A stretch of 64,000 bases of DNA from positions 213,492,652 to 213,556,651 of the forward strand of contig NC_084793.1 of the NCBI RefSeq assembly GCF_963169125.1, read 5' to 3'. Position 1 is the stretch's first letter, and each line of letters starts with the position of its first letter. A program made the position numbers and the translations under genes. This DNA comes from Humulus lupulus. Lineage: Eukaryota; Streptophyta; Magnoliopsida; Rosales; Cannabaceae. Positions 1 to 11,500 of this stretch are shown piece by piece. The notes under the pieces are model-generated. The model was not told the DNA's origin, ran no database searches, and saw only the letters and a program-made list of their open reading frames with translations.

Positions 1-411
1 TGTCGGGCCTTGCCTCATGGGTGCTACGTGGTGCAGATAAAGGCAAAGGCAAGCTGGACCAATCCTGAGATGGAGAGCTGCTGGGTTGAATGTACATAGC
101 CAGCTGTTCGATCGCCACGGTCGAGGAGTGGATCAGGACAGGGATTGCCTAACTGTCTGTTTTGCCTTAATATGGCTTGTTATTGTATCTAAACCTTATG
201 ACTTTTGTAAACGGTCTTCAAACTTGCTATTTTTGGGATCCCGTGTATACAGGAAATATTTCTTTATGAAAATGTGGCTTTTGAGACCAAAACATTTTAA
301 CCCTAGTTCCTTTATAGTTTCAATAACACGTTTTAAATTAAATGACTTGATTAGCAAGTCTAGCACTTTATAAACACACAGTGTAACGGTCTTGGCTATC
401 CAGGGCATTAC
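1..411 (+). mobile_element. 3' end of a Tekay-like Gypsy LTR
   Basis: The segment ends in GGGCATTACA, the usual terminus of plant Tekay/Del-type LTRs. It matches 60240-60657 over most of its length: both share the GGTGCAG.TAAAGGCAAAGG block and the TTATCCAGGGCATTACA end. It abuts the gag zinc knuckle of the next element at 412, so it looks inserted into that gag. The rest of the LTR lies outside the window. The short ORFs in it are not credible genes. Confidence 0.7.
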
Positions 412-1460
412 ATGTAGCAAGTGTTAGTCCCAACCTGACATTCGCCAGGATGATATCTATTACATTTTGGGCATTGAGGAAATCCTGGCTTTTCTTGGGA
501 CTGCTCATTTCCTCTCTTGTTGTTGTTGTTGTTGAAACTCCACTAGTTAGGTCGCTTCTTGTCACTATTTTTCTGACTTGGACCACCTTTCATGAAATGG
601 TTATTTTGCCAATTTCGGAAGTTCCTTGCGCCCTGTCTTCTGAATTCAGCTTCTTTCTCCCGTTCTTGCATCAGTATTGCCCTTTCGATCTTCAAGGCTT
701 TGTCAGCAACTTTGGAAAAAGAAGCTCCCTCAAAGTCTGCTACTTCGAGGTCTTTACGAATGTCTGGATGAATAGCATTTTTGAAATGCTTGATTTTTAA
801 TTCATCCGTACAAACCATGTGGGGGGCATATCTTGAGAGTTCATTAAATTATCGAATAAACTCTTCCATTAGCATCCTTTTTTGCCTTAGGTATGTGAAT
901 TCTCTTACTTTTTCATCTTTTAAGGCAGTTGTAAGGTATCTCTCTTCCAATAAGTTTCGAAATTTTTCCCAGGTCATTGTGTCTTCTCCATGGATGGCCG
1001 CCATAGTATCCCACCAATAGCTAGCATCCTCCCTCAACAAGTATATTGCTAGCCGCACTTTGTCTACTTGTGGGACTCGAGCTAGATCAAAAAGTCTTTC
1101 CATCGTGCGAATCCAATTCTCTGTTACTTTCGAATCAATGCTTCCATAGAATTCTGGGGGGTGGAATTTCATAAAGGTCTCCGGAGAGTAATTGGCCGTT
1201 GCATTCCTGACTTCTATTGGAGGAGTCAGAGGTGGTGTGTGTTGCTGTGCTCCATTTGTTGGTGGGTGGTCTGCGCTATCTTGTGGTGATTCTTCATTAC
1301 CCTGTGATCGTCCTTCATTTCTTTGTTGCCTTATGAATTGTGCTAGTAAATCTTCTAACCGTTGGTTTTTCTCCCTTTCTTCTTGAAATTTCCGCATTAG
1401 CTCAGCAACATTTGGAGTAGTTTGCTCTGCAGTAGGCTCTCCAGCTGCATGCCCTTCCAT
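412..1460 (-). pseudogene. Ty3/Gypsy chromovirus-type gag, broken
   Basis: Read on the minus strand from ATG at 1460. The first 203 codons hold a charged coiled-coil N-terminus and then the Retrotrans_gag core with FHPPEFYGS, a WIRTMERLF-like stretch and SYWWDTM. An in-frame TAA at about 846-848 interrupts the ORF, and the same frame continues to 543 (MVCTDELKIKHFKNAIHPDI and onward). After a frame change a CCHC-type zinc knuckle (CPKCNRYHPGEC) follows at roughly 440-475. The ORF then stops at the LTR end at 411. Gag would package element RNA in virus-like particles; this copy cannot make an intact protein. Protease and polymerase are not in the window. Confidence 0.85.
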
Positions 1461-1688
1461 TCTTCAACTCTAAAAGGTCATGAGTTGGGATGATTACCAT
1501 GAATAAAAATTTCTTGAAAGTAAATGACCATATCACTTATTTACACGTCAAGTTGCGTTAGATATAACTTTGCTAAGGGATTCAAAATTTAACGCTAATA
1601 TATATATATATATTTATAAGGACTTACTTGATGAGTACCACGCTTACCATCATGCTTGTACATATGGGATTGTCTTCAAAACCAATCC

Positions 1689-1700
1689 GCTCTAATACCA
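1689..1700 (-). other. Primer-binding site of the left Gypsy element
   Basis: On the minus strand this reads TGGTATTAGAGC, followed by GG, the usual plant Gypsy match to the 3' end of initiator tRNA-Met. It lies between the LTR end (TCATATCA at 1704) and the gag ATG at 1460, as expected for a minus-strand element. Confidence 0.75.
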
Positions 1701-2950
1701 CTCTGATATGACCTCCTTTCTTTTCATACATATATAGTGTAAAAACAAATTTTAACCTGAATACGACAATACTGAAATTCTGAATTTACAAAAACTTTAT
1801 TAAACAATACATAAACTAATGTTCATAACTTGAAACCATACAATATCCACAACTAAATAAAAACTTTATCTTACATACAAATCTTAATATTTTTATAAAT
1901 AATTTCCGTGGCGTTACTACACCTTAATGTAGAATTAGAAATGTATCCAATTGATAAATTGAAAAGCTTTATATAAATTATAAAGTTCACAAAATACTTT
2001 TTATGAAATATAAATATAAAATCAAGTTTCTCGTTTATTTATAAAATAGCATAGCAGAACTCCACTCCCTTCAGGCCAGCCCCATATGTACAGTCATGTT
2101 GGCTCCACGTATACTCATCAACGATTTATATCTGGGGCCTCTTACCTATAATACAAAACATTATCTGATGAGCTAAGGCTCAGTAAGCAGAATAACTACC
2201 TCATATGCATTAAAATAAGCGTGCAACATGTTATGTATTTTCTTTCTTTCACTTTCCTTTCTTTTGGGCCCTAGAGGATGCTGCTGCCGGCATTACATAG
2301 GGTCACATTCCCACCTGAACATAAACATGATAATAGGGAAGTTCTCCCTCATAAACATTCATTATATAGGGAAGTACATCTCCCTCCTTACATTTTTGGG
2401 ACGTAGGTCTCCCAAGCAGCACCTCTACTTTAACGCTTTCAATAACTTGTTTACGAACATTAAGCGTGCTTATGCATAAGAAATATAACATTCTTAAAAA
2501 TAACTTATGCATAACAACATGGCAGAATAACATATAAATCATATAAATGCACATAAGACACATAAAAGACTTGTATTGTAGATGAGGATTCTACTTACCT
2601 TGCGTCTTGATAAAACAACCGAAATTGTTAGCTTCCTGATAAAAACACAAACTATTAACTTACATAAAATCTACATGATGAAATTTTAGTTTATAATTGG
2701 TGTTATTTTATTTTTCTTGTTTTATTGTTTATTTTATGTCAAGGCGCATGATCATACTATAGTTGTCCATGGCAAGGTCCTGATCTAAAAGTCGTGGTCA
2801 TGGTCATACGGAAAAGTTCAGGTCATAATACTTGTCCATAATAATAGGGAATAAGGTCATAAGAGTCCATAATAATAGTCCAAAGTGTGACCATAGCCTA
2901 TATAAGTTTAGTATTATGAAGATACATAAAAAAAATAGTTTATATTTCAA

Positions 2951-3170
2951 TTTTGGCGTTGTAAATTATAACGACATGGTAAAGTAATCTATATATAAAT
3001 TTTGGCATTATAACGGCATAGTAAAGTAATCTATATATAAATTTTGGCATTATAACGGTATAGTAAAATAATCTATATATATAACTTTTGGCATTATAAC
3101 AACATAGTAAATTAATCTATATATAAATTTTGGCATTATAACGACATGATAAAATAATCTATATATAATA
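2951..3170. repeat. Five-copy 42-49 bp tandem repeat in LTR
   Basis: Units start with TTTTGGC(A/G)TT at 2951, 3000, 3042, 3086 and 3128. Each continues ATAACG.CAT.GTAAA.TAATCTATATATA. The period is 42-49 bp. The array lies within the presumed LTR, downstream of the TATA box in element orientation. Confidence 0.85.
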
Positions 3171-3356
3171 GTTAAATAACTGAATTGAAAGGCTGGGGAA
3201 GGAGCTTACTTAAAAGGTCTTCGTAGGCTAGTGTTACAGACAGAACTTTGCCTAGATTTTAGAGATTTAAAACTTTAAAAGAGTGTTAAGAAGATTTTTA
3301 GGCAGAGTGAGAGAAAGAAAGATTTTTCGTAATTCAAAAATGAATTCTGGAAGGCT

Positions 3357-3365
3357 CTATTTATA
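3357..3365 (-). promoter_or_regulatory. TATA box of left Gypsy LTR
   Basis: The minus strand reads CCTATAAATAGAGCC. The sequence downstream on that strand is rich in CTTTCTTTCTCTC, typical of a plant LTR leader. Confidence 0.5.
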
Positions 3366-3734
3366 GGAAACCATTGTGTTACTATGCTGCATAGTAAAAT
3401 AATAAAATATTTAAAATATCAAGCATAGAAAAATAATAAAATATTCAAAATATCAAGCATAGTAATTTGCTGAAGTCATCACTGTGTCACTACTGCATCA
3501 ACATGTGGGACCCATGTGGACCCTACGGTGGGACCCACTATGAATAGTACCTGGTGAATAGTAACCAAAAAAGGAAAACTTCCCAATCTTCTTATATTAC
3601 TTAGTCCAACACTTTTGACTCACAAACTTTTCTGAAAATGCTTCTCTAACATCTATAAATTAATTATTCCCATGTGTTAGTTACTTCAACAACTTAGAAT
3701 TGTTAAACTCCCACAGTAGAAAAACAGTTATATC

Positions 3735-3797
3735 CCCAACGGTCAGGTTACTGTTTCCAACGGTCAGATCACTATTCACCAACGGTCATAACGGCTA
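3735..3797 (+). promoter_or_regulatory. Cluster of four MSA-like (AACGG) motifs
   Basis: CCCAACGGTCA (3735-3745) and TCCAACGGTCA (3756-3766) match the mitosis-specific activator consensus YCYAACGGYYA exactly. ACCAACGGTCA (3778-3788) and CATAACGGCTA (3787-3797) each have one mismatch. In plants this element is bound by three-repeat MYB (MYB3R) factors in G2/M promoters. The cluster ends 11 bp before a TATA box. Function here is inference. Confidence 0.5.
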
Positions 3798-3807
3798 GTT
3801 TTTGTCC

Positions 3808-3815
3808 TATAAATA
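3808..3815 (+). promoter_or_regulatory. TATA box
   Basis: TATAAATA is followed by a CT-rich leader and an ATG at 3889, about 80 bp downstream. The spacing is typical of a plant core promoter. Confidence 0.5.
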
Positions 3816-3888
3816 CTTGTTCCTTCAACCATTTACTTGCACAACTTCTTCATCTCTTAACATTCTAGATAAAATTCATCATCAAATC

Positions 3889-4044
3889 ATGAATTTCTCT
3901 TTATTGTTCATAACTTTAGTGATTGTTTGCTTGTATTTAACATCATTATATGGGTATTATACTAATGAAATGTCCATGAATATTATAGTTGCGTATTCAT
4001 TGGTTATTCTTCCACTTTACCTAATAGCTCTAGCATTCGATTAA
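3889..4044 (+). CDS. Hypothetical 51-residue hydrophobic peptide
   Basis: I do not recognise it. From ATG 3889 to TAA 4044 it encodes 51 residues. Two hydrophobic stretches (about 4-22 and 32-49) flank a polar YTNEMSMN loop, which suggests a signal anchor or two-pass membrane peptide. This ATG is chosen because it follows the TATA box at 3808 by a normal leader length; an in-frame ATG at 3802 lies upstream of the TATA box and is unlikely. GAATAAA at about 4066 could serve as a polyadenylation signal. It may be the 5' piece of a transposon gene cut off by the LTR at 4133. Confidence 0.25.
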   Translation: MNFSLLFITLVIVCLYLTSLYGYYTNEMSMNIIVAYSLVILPLYLIALAFD

Positions 4045-4132
4045 CATTGTAATGCATTCAAAAGTATGAATAAAATATCTTCTCTTATTTTTCATAATTG
4101 TTATAATGCATTTGTAGAAAGAAGTGGGAGTT

Positions 4133-4668
4133 ACAAAAATACCCCTAGGTCTAATTAAGGGTTTCTAAAGGCTCTCGATAGCAAAATTGGTATTTCCCAC
4201 TTATCTCGTTAATCATAATTAACGCTCTCCAATTCCCGCTATTCTCGACATTCTCAAACACCAATAATTCATATCCCGTTACCCTTTAATTCCCGGCAAC
4301 GCTCTAATCATTAAAATCACCCCGAGACTCATCCCGAGCCCCAAACTTAAACCTGTTATGACTAGACTGCTAATTAATATTCCAAGATCGTCTCATGCCG
4401 AATAGCTCGAACAAACCCACATTATAATGTGGTCTCAATAATATATCACCAACATGCATACAAATATACAATTACACCCTCAACGGGCCAAATTACCAAA
4501 ACACCCCTGTAATGAAATGTGGACCCACATGCATGCATTTAACATCATATTATAATATAATTCTCATAAACATGCATATTATCAATTAATGGCATAATTA
4601 AACAATTATGGCCCTCCCGGCCTACTAATCCAGCCATTAAACCGCATTAGGGATTTCAGGGCATTACA
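4133..4668 (-). mobile_element. Tekay-like LTR 5' (U3) fragment
   Basis: On the minus strand it begins TGTAATGCCCTGAAATCCC at 4668, the usual start of a Tekay/Del-type LTR. It runs to about 4133, where it meets the small TIR element. It is diverged from, but alignable in parts with, the next LTR (shared TAATGTGGTCTC and CTCAACGGGCCAAA blocks). No coding sequence. Confidence 0.6.
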
Positions 4669-6625
4669 ATATCCATCAGGAAAATATAGTAACCACGTTC
4701 ATAATCAGCAGTTTATCGCAACCATTAAACAGTATTCAAGGTCAGCGCCCTTAGACCGCACCCTCTATTAACCCACTGTCTTCGGCTCACTTAAGCTGCC
4801 CCCAGTGTTATATCCACTGACTTCGGCCAGCTTAACCGAGCTCAGTGACTAATAAGCTGTCCTAGCTACCAGTGGTTGAGCCGCGCCCTGTGCGTAAATA
4901 CTGATTCCGAAACTCTTAGGCCAGTTATCACATGTCCCCATGGCATAATACCACCTCATGACATCTATACAGCTATAGGGAGCCCTTAGTCCCCAACATA
5001 TTCACATTGTTTATCACAATCATACAACAGTGCATACAAATATAGGGAACACTTAGTCCCAACCTATCCACTTAAACGGGTGCAGTTTTCTTACCTTTAA
5101 TATCAAGTGCTTTGATTAAGAAAGATGACCCCCGAGCACGATCCTGGCTCGAGCCCAAGCGTACACCTAGTCACAACCATGATAAAGGACTCCAACAATA
5201 ATTGTAAAAATGTTTCTGATTAAAGTTCTAGCTTCCGGGACGTCGAATTCTACCAAACACGGTAGTAGAATCGATCCCGAGCATCCTAGACTAGGTTCCC
5301 GCACTTAAAACCTCCAAAAGGCCAAAAGTGCCCTTAAGGGTCGCGACCCTTAAGACCCATGCCACGGCCCGCCCCCTGAAACAGAGGCTAGGCCTCCCTG
5401 AACACAGACACGCGCCGCGGCCCTGCCCCTATGGAGCCGCGACGCTCCCTTACCTCAGAGCCTTCCTGGCTCCGAAGGGCCACGGCACTCTAGAACAGAG
5501 CCTCCGCCCAGCCCCTCGAACCCAGAAAAACCATCATTTTTAACATTCAAACCTCACCCAAATCCACCCTAAACCATCCCAATGACACAATTCAATTATC
5601 ACAACTCTCTAACATGCTTCCAGCAGCAAAACTCGGCAAAAATCTAGTCTAGAAACTCATCAAAACAACATTTTAATCTTTGAACCCACAAGCTCAAGAA
5701 CACTCAAACTAGTCAAAGAAAACATAGAATTTAATGACCAAGAATATAATTCGAAGCTTACCTCAACTCCTGGTTGATTCCTTTAGCTATCACTGAGCTA
5801 ACCCCAAATCCTTAGCCTCAATTTGATCTTCAATATCAAGACCCAAAAATCCTTAGAACCCAGCAAAGACCACAAAATTCAATCAGCTAAACCACAATTA
5901 AATGCTTACCTAAATTCCCTTTTGAACTTCCAGATTACCATTGAGATATCCCCCAAGATTCCAGCTCAATAATTCATCCTTGATCTCAGAGTAATCTTTA
6001 GAAATGGAAAGTCTAGAGGGAGCTGAAGTGAGAGAGAGAAAAGAGTTGGTTTACTCAAGTTCTACTGTTTTCCTTAGTTTATTTTATCCACTCTTAGTTA
6101 ATTAAGTCAATCCCAAAGCTCGGGGTACCAAAAACATCCCCGAGGGCAAATTGGTAAAACTCCCCGGTATTCCCACCCAGGCTTCCTAACCTCAAATATA
6201 TCTCAAATTATTTATTTTCATAACTCAATAACCCAAATAAATTTCTATTACCCAAAATAACTCTTGACTAGCCCCGAGTCGGGTATTGGGTCCCGTTGTG
6301 ACTTTCTCGCTACTTGCTCCCTAGGATCGCCTCGTGCTGAATACTGCAAATATATAAATATATCCATATAATAATGTGGTCGCAACAGTTTATCACATTT
6401 ATGCCCTAATGGGCCAAAATTGCAATTATGCCCATACAAGCTAAACAGGGCCCGCATGCTTATCTAGTACTCATAAACATGCATTTCACATATCTATATA
6501 ATCATAGGACCATGCATATCACATAATCATGCATTTTCACCATTAATTCACATATCTTCCAATTATGCCCTCTCGACACACTAATCAAGGCCCTTAAGCC
6601 TTATTAGTAATTTTGGGTCGTTACA
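4669..6625 (-). mobile_element. Tekay-like Gypsy LTR, minus strand
   Basis: On the minus strand it starts TGTAACGACCCAAAATTAC at 6625 and ends abruptly at 4669 against another LTR start. Its inner part (about 5050-5540) is related to the plus-strand LTR at 59400-59900: the reverse complement shares the GGTAAGAAAATTGCACCC block and a GC-rich stretch of ribosomal-like composition. The ORF-like 5328-5543 lies in that GC-rich stretch and is not a gene. The expected GGCGTTACA terminus is missing, so the LTR is truncated. Confidence 0.6.
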
Positions 6626-7420
6626 CAAAACCCAGCCAAAAACTACAGAATTAAACAGCTAAAGTCATAATTCAAAACTCACCTCAACTTCTGTCTGATC
6701 CACCAGATTGCTACTGACTTAGTCCCCAAGATTCCAGCTCAAATCCTTGAGTTTCTAGCCCAAATTCCCTTAGTTTCCACAAGTTTTCTTGAGAGAGAGT
6801 TTGAGAAAGAGATGAGTGAGCTAAGAGAAAGAGAAGGGTTGGTTTAGGAGTTCTACTTATTTCCTTAGTTTTGTTTTATCTAACTTAAGTTACTTAAGTT
6901 AATCCCGAGGCTCAGGGTACCAAAAACATCCCTGAGGGGAAAATAGTAAATTTCCCCAATATTCCCTCCTAAACTCTCTAACTTCAAACATATCTCCAAA
7001 TATTTATTTTCACAACCCGATAACCCAAATAAATATCTAATACCCAAAATATCCCTTAGCTCGCCCCGAGTCAAGTATTGGGTCCCGTTGTGACTTTCCC
7101 GCTAACTGGCTCCCTAGGATCCCCTCAAGCCGCATGCTGCAAATATATCCACATAATAATGTGGTCTCCAAAATTATAACATATAATCACATTTATGCCC
7201 TCAACGGGCCAAAATTATAAATATGCCCATTTAAGCTAAACAAGGCCCACATGCATACTAATACCCATAAACATGCATTTCATATATCCACATAATCATA
7301 TAGGCATGCTTATCACATAATCATGCATTAAATCATTAAAATCACACATAAACCAATTATGCCCTCTTGACACACTAGTCAAGGTCCTTAAGCCTTATTA
7401 GTGATTTTTGGGTCGTTACA
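6626..7420 (-). repeat. Partial tandem copy of the Tekay-like LTR
   Basis: The minus strand restarts with TGTAACGACCCAAAAATCAC at 7420. It repeats the first ~795 bp of the LTR at 4669-6625 in the same order, including GGGTACCAAAAACATCCC, the GCCCCGAGTC.GGTATTGGGTCCC block and the TCGTTACA end. It then passes directly into the second copy at 6625. The two copies are visibly diverged. Confidence 0.75.
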
Positions 7421-8125
7421 CTAAAAGTCTAAAAGTCTCCAAAAGATCATATCCCCCCAAATGATGCCATGAGCCCTTTATTTATAGGCTCATGGATCGT
7501 ACATGAGAAATATCCCGTTTTAACGTGGTCATTGGTTGTTTCAACCAACTTTAACTAATAAATAATAAACAAATCTAAATTACAACAATATAGCTATTAC
7601 TTCGGGATATTTGAGAAATTCGCGCAGTAGTTGCGAGCAATTCGAGTTGAAGTTGTTACTGAGGTTCTGTAAAGAAGTCACTAGGCAGTTAACTCCTGAG
7701 ATTCTGACACATCTGGTCGGCTACACTCCTCAATCTGACATAGCTGGTCGGACGAAACCCATTTCTAAGAGGTCTGGTCGGCCAAACCGTATGTTTGGTC
7801 GGCTATATCACGTTGTTGAAGTAACTGGTCGGCCAAAACACATTGCTGGTCGGCCATGGCATATCACTGGTCAGGCATGGCGTATCACTGGTCGGGCATG
7901 GCACATCACTGGTCGGGCATGGCGTATCACTAGTCGGGCATATCACTTCTGACCAGCTAAATTTATTTCCGGACCAGTAATATCACAACTCCCCAGGTCA
8001 ACTCTCAACCTTTTCACTTCTTTAAATAACACATTTCTTAACTATTATTGTGTCATTTACTAATTATGCATTGCCACTTGTCTATCCAATTGCCACGTCA
8101 TTGAACAAAATTTTAGGGGATAACA
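7421..8125 (-). mobile_element. T1 3' LTR, truncated
   Basis: It matches the 5' LTR at about 18535-19299 from the AAGTCTCCAAAAGATCA block to the GGGATAACA end. On the minus strand it starts TGTTATCCCC at 8125. About 290 bp present in the other LTR (18250-18535) are missing because Tekay-like sequence abuts at 7420. A 21-bp tandem array sits at 7824-7944. Confidence 0.85.
7824..7944. repeat. 21-bp tandem array, 6 units (T1 3' LTR)
   Basis: Units follow ACTGGTCGG.CATGGC.TATC. Six units are present here, against nine in the other LTR (18935-19119). Confidence 0.9.
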
Positions 8126-8140
8126 TTTGCCCCCCAAGTT
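8126..8140 (-). other. T1 polypurine tract
   Basis: The minus strand reads AACTTGGGGGGCAAA directly before the LTR start TGTTATCCCC. This is the expected plus-strand primer of a minus-strand LTR retrotransposon. Confidence 0.75.
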
Positions 8141-8507
8141 TATTATATGATTTTCTCATATGATAAACTTTTTCTCTAGCTGATAGTTATTCACGTTGTT
8201 CAAAAACTTCCATCCGGTCAGTAACTTTCACTAATAATAAAAGCTCGGCCAGTTGAATCTCTAAAAATTGAATAGCCAATCAGAAATTCAGAGAATATCC
8301 TAGCAGTTGCCTCCACGTGGTGAATCATTAGCAACTTTAATATTCTATGCATCCCACAGTTCCAAAAAATGACTTTTAATATTCTCCCGCCTTTTGAAGT
8401 AAACCCACGATTGAACTTTTCAGTCATAAAAATGACAATTATCAGTCCCAATCATGGGAAGGAGAATACTAAGGGTTTTAGGACAATTCAAAAGTTCCTC
8501 ATTTTCC

Positions 8508-11500
8508 TTTAAATAGGCCCATGCATGCCTATCCCTCTCAAGCCAAAAAGAACATCACAAAAAAGACTCCTCCTTGCTGTGGCCAGCTACTCATCAAAAC
8601 TTCGTGTCTCTCCAAGCAATTTCAAAGAAAATTCTCAAGAAATCCAAAGCTTTTCCACCCATTCGAGTAAGTTCTCTCTTCTTGATCTTTACTTTCAGGC
8701 ATTTCAAGCTTTAAAATTCTACACAAAAACTTGTTAGAACTTGTATATGTCGAAACTTTGGAATGCATTCTTGGAATTGTTGTGATAAATCTTTGTAAAA
8801 TAGAGATTTTGTGGCTATTTTTGTGTAGTTTAAGCTTTGGGTTAGTCAATTTTGCCTCCAATTCCATGAAATTTTGAAGAAAAAATGATCTCCCATTCCA
8901 CATTGCATATTCGGGTTCATGGGTATAGGATGAGCATTGACGTTATCTTGAAGCTTGATGAACCCTTGAAATTCCACTTTTTGATATTTTTTGTATGCCC
9001 CATAAATAGGAAAACGTGTTTATGCTTCACGTCATGCCCCATACCTTTCAACCGAACATATTCGTATTTAGCCATCCCCTTTTGAGGTTTTGACTGCTCG
9101 GATTCAACTAAACCGATAAGACCACCAAGCAAATACCTAGCCAACTGGACTCCTTTTGGCCCTCGGAACTCAAATAGCTCCTCGGTACCCAGCTAGCCCC
9201 TTGGATGTTTTGCCTCCTCAAGCCCTTAGCCGCTCGAACTCTGTTAGCAGATCTGGTCCTCTCGGCTGCCTTGGTTCTTCGGAACCCACCAAGCTGCTCG
9301 GCCTATGCACCCTAACCACTTGGTTGTCTTGACTTCCTCAGAAATGCTTAACTGGTCGGATGCATTCTTAGCCAATCGGGCATCACCTTGGCCCTTCAAA
9401 ACTCTTGCAAGCTGCTCAGATACCTCTTAGCCACTCGAGTAATTTGGCTACTCGGATGGATTAGTCGCTCGGAACACACGCCTACCTGCTCCTCTGACAC
9501 GCCCAGCTCCTCGGACATGCTCCCATCTCCTCGGACACACACCCCTGCTTGGACACCACATGTCATTTGAACATAATTTACTTTTCTTCTTTGTGAATCG
9601 CTCAAAATTATTATTATTTCCCAAAAAATGTCTTAATATGGGATAAATTGATTTCACTTCTCAAAGAAATTTTTTCACTGAGTGGTGAATATTTTTGCTT
9701 TGCACTTATTTTCTGTTTGGTTTACTTACCTCCCCTTATTTTTTGTAGATGAATCGCTTTGACTACAGGGAAGGTGACAACCAAACAAACTTTGATTCCT
9801 CATCTTCCGCTTCAAGTGATACCCTTCCGAGCAGTGATTCTTCTTCCAAATCTCCAAGCCAATGAAACCCAGAAGACCGTCTTAGTCGTCTCAAGAAAAT
9901 CCTTCCGCGATCAGCTTTATACTTCCTTCATGAACATCAGTTCCTTAAGCAGCAATGTCAGCATCAACCAATGAGGGTGAAAAAGTCCAATCGACTTCCT
10001 CAGGAACAAGATCCTCAAGTAGCTCAAAGAGCGACAAAAAAGGTAGTGGAACGCGATCCAATAGCTAGAGAACACTTGGTAGAAGAAGCTCAAGCTGAAG
10101 CTTCTTCAAGGCCTCCTTGCCAGGTCCGGAAAGCTGGTAAACCCAGGAAAAAGGCTACCCAGACTTTTACAGCTAAGATTCAACAAATAGCTGCTCGAAA
10201 ATCAAGAAAAGATGAAGATGGCACACCTTCTTGGTTCATAGCTAAAGCCTCCAAACTCATCTCCAAAATGCTCGATAAACACATTCAGGCTTTAAGCCTT
10301 GAAGGAATAAATGTGATATGTCCGCAACCTCACTAGAGAGCTAATAATCTTGGTGGAGCCTATTGCGCCTGGTCTAGATACCACGTTTATGTAGGAGCTA
10401 CTATCCCTCAGCATTCTTTCTTTTGGTCAATAGCAGATTACTTCAATGTCTCTCCCTTCGAGATAGCTCCAAATGGAATCCAAGCATTGTCTGTTCTATA
10501 TATTCTCTATCACTTCCAGGGCTGGAATCTACCTACTCCTCACGAGGTACACTATTTGTTCAATTTTAGGACTAACCCCAGCCACAAGAATACAAGTTTT
10601 TTCTACCTCTTTCATAGGCAAAAATGGGTTAAGTACCTCCATGGTATCGCTCATAAATCAAATCCTGGAAAATATTACACGGAATACTTTCTTACTCCAG
10701 ACATTAGGGCCAAAAACTTGGCTTTTACGCATGCAGGCCCTTTTCATTAACCTTTACCGACCAGGGAAATGTATTCCTGAGCACAAGAACTTGCTAACAT
10801 GCCCACAGAAGAGAAATATGTTAAGCAGTTGATCACCTTGGAGAATCTTCGATTGGTGGGGTTGTTACCAAACAATCAAAGCATCATAGAAGGCAGTACT
10901 ACTGAAGAAGCAAACATAACCGACCAGTCAAATGTTGATACCGAAGTAGTGACTGACCAGTTCTCTCCTGAACCATCTCCTCAGCCATGCCGACCAGGTG
11001 ATCTTATTATTAGGGAACAAGCTCCTCTAGATCCTTGTAGACATGCCTTTCCTACCAGACCCGGGAAAGGAAAAAACATTGAACTCCTTAGAGAAGACAA
11101 CTCATCGCCTGACGATGAAGACGACATTCTCGATGAAATTTTGAACTCAGGTTTTTCTTCCATAGTTTTTCTTGTTGTAGATAACTTTTTTGAGACCGAT
11201 TGTGTAAAATCTGTAAAGTCATGTGGTCATAGTAAAATTTTCATTTACTTATATTTATCTTTCATTTCCATTGACCAGTTTTGCGCTTCACTTTTTTTGC
11301 AGATCCAGACATGTTTAAGGAATTCAACACTTCCTCTGCCCAAAAGAGGAAACCTGGTGAAGGTAGTAGCTCAAACCCTCCGAGCAAGGTTGCGAAGACT
11401 GTACCGACCAGCCAGGGGAGATCATCTGACCAGCCTATCGCTATCCCATGATTGACTCCTCCATCTATTCCTCATTTTGCTAGCTTAACAACTACTCGAC

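Larger units (their letters stand above)
1704..3651 (-). mobile_element. 5' LTR of the left Gypsy element (outer end tentative)
   Basis: The inner edge (TGATATGACC on the plus strand, ..GGTCATATCA on minus) is fixed by the adjacent primer-binding site. Minus-strand TATAAATAG at 3357-3365, followed by a pyrimidine-rich leader, looks like the LTR promoter. The outer edge is less certain: TGTTAGAGAAGC read from 3651 on the minus strand is a plausible LTR start, but no second LTR is in the window to confirm it. A tandem array (2951-3170) and a duplicated 34-bp block at about 3395-3465 lie inside. Confidence 0.55.
3706..4132 (+). mobile_element. Small TIR-bounded element (MITE-like)
   Basis: The left end AACTCCCAC (3706-3714) is the inverse of GTGGGAGTT (4124-4132). 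TTA precedes the left end, and the right end also contains TTA (4131-4133), which would fit a 3-bp PIF/Harbinger-type target duplication. Inside are a compact promoter, an ATG and a 51-codon ORF. The short TIR makes the assignment tentative; the outer ends could also belong to flanking LTR fragments. Confidence 0.4.

Noticed and set aside
5328..5543. A proline/arginine-rich ORF and its counterparts at 59391-59688
   Set aside because: Both lie in a GC-rich stretch of related LTRs and are not conserved in frame; composition artefacts.
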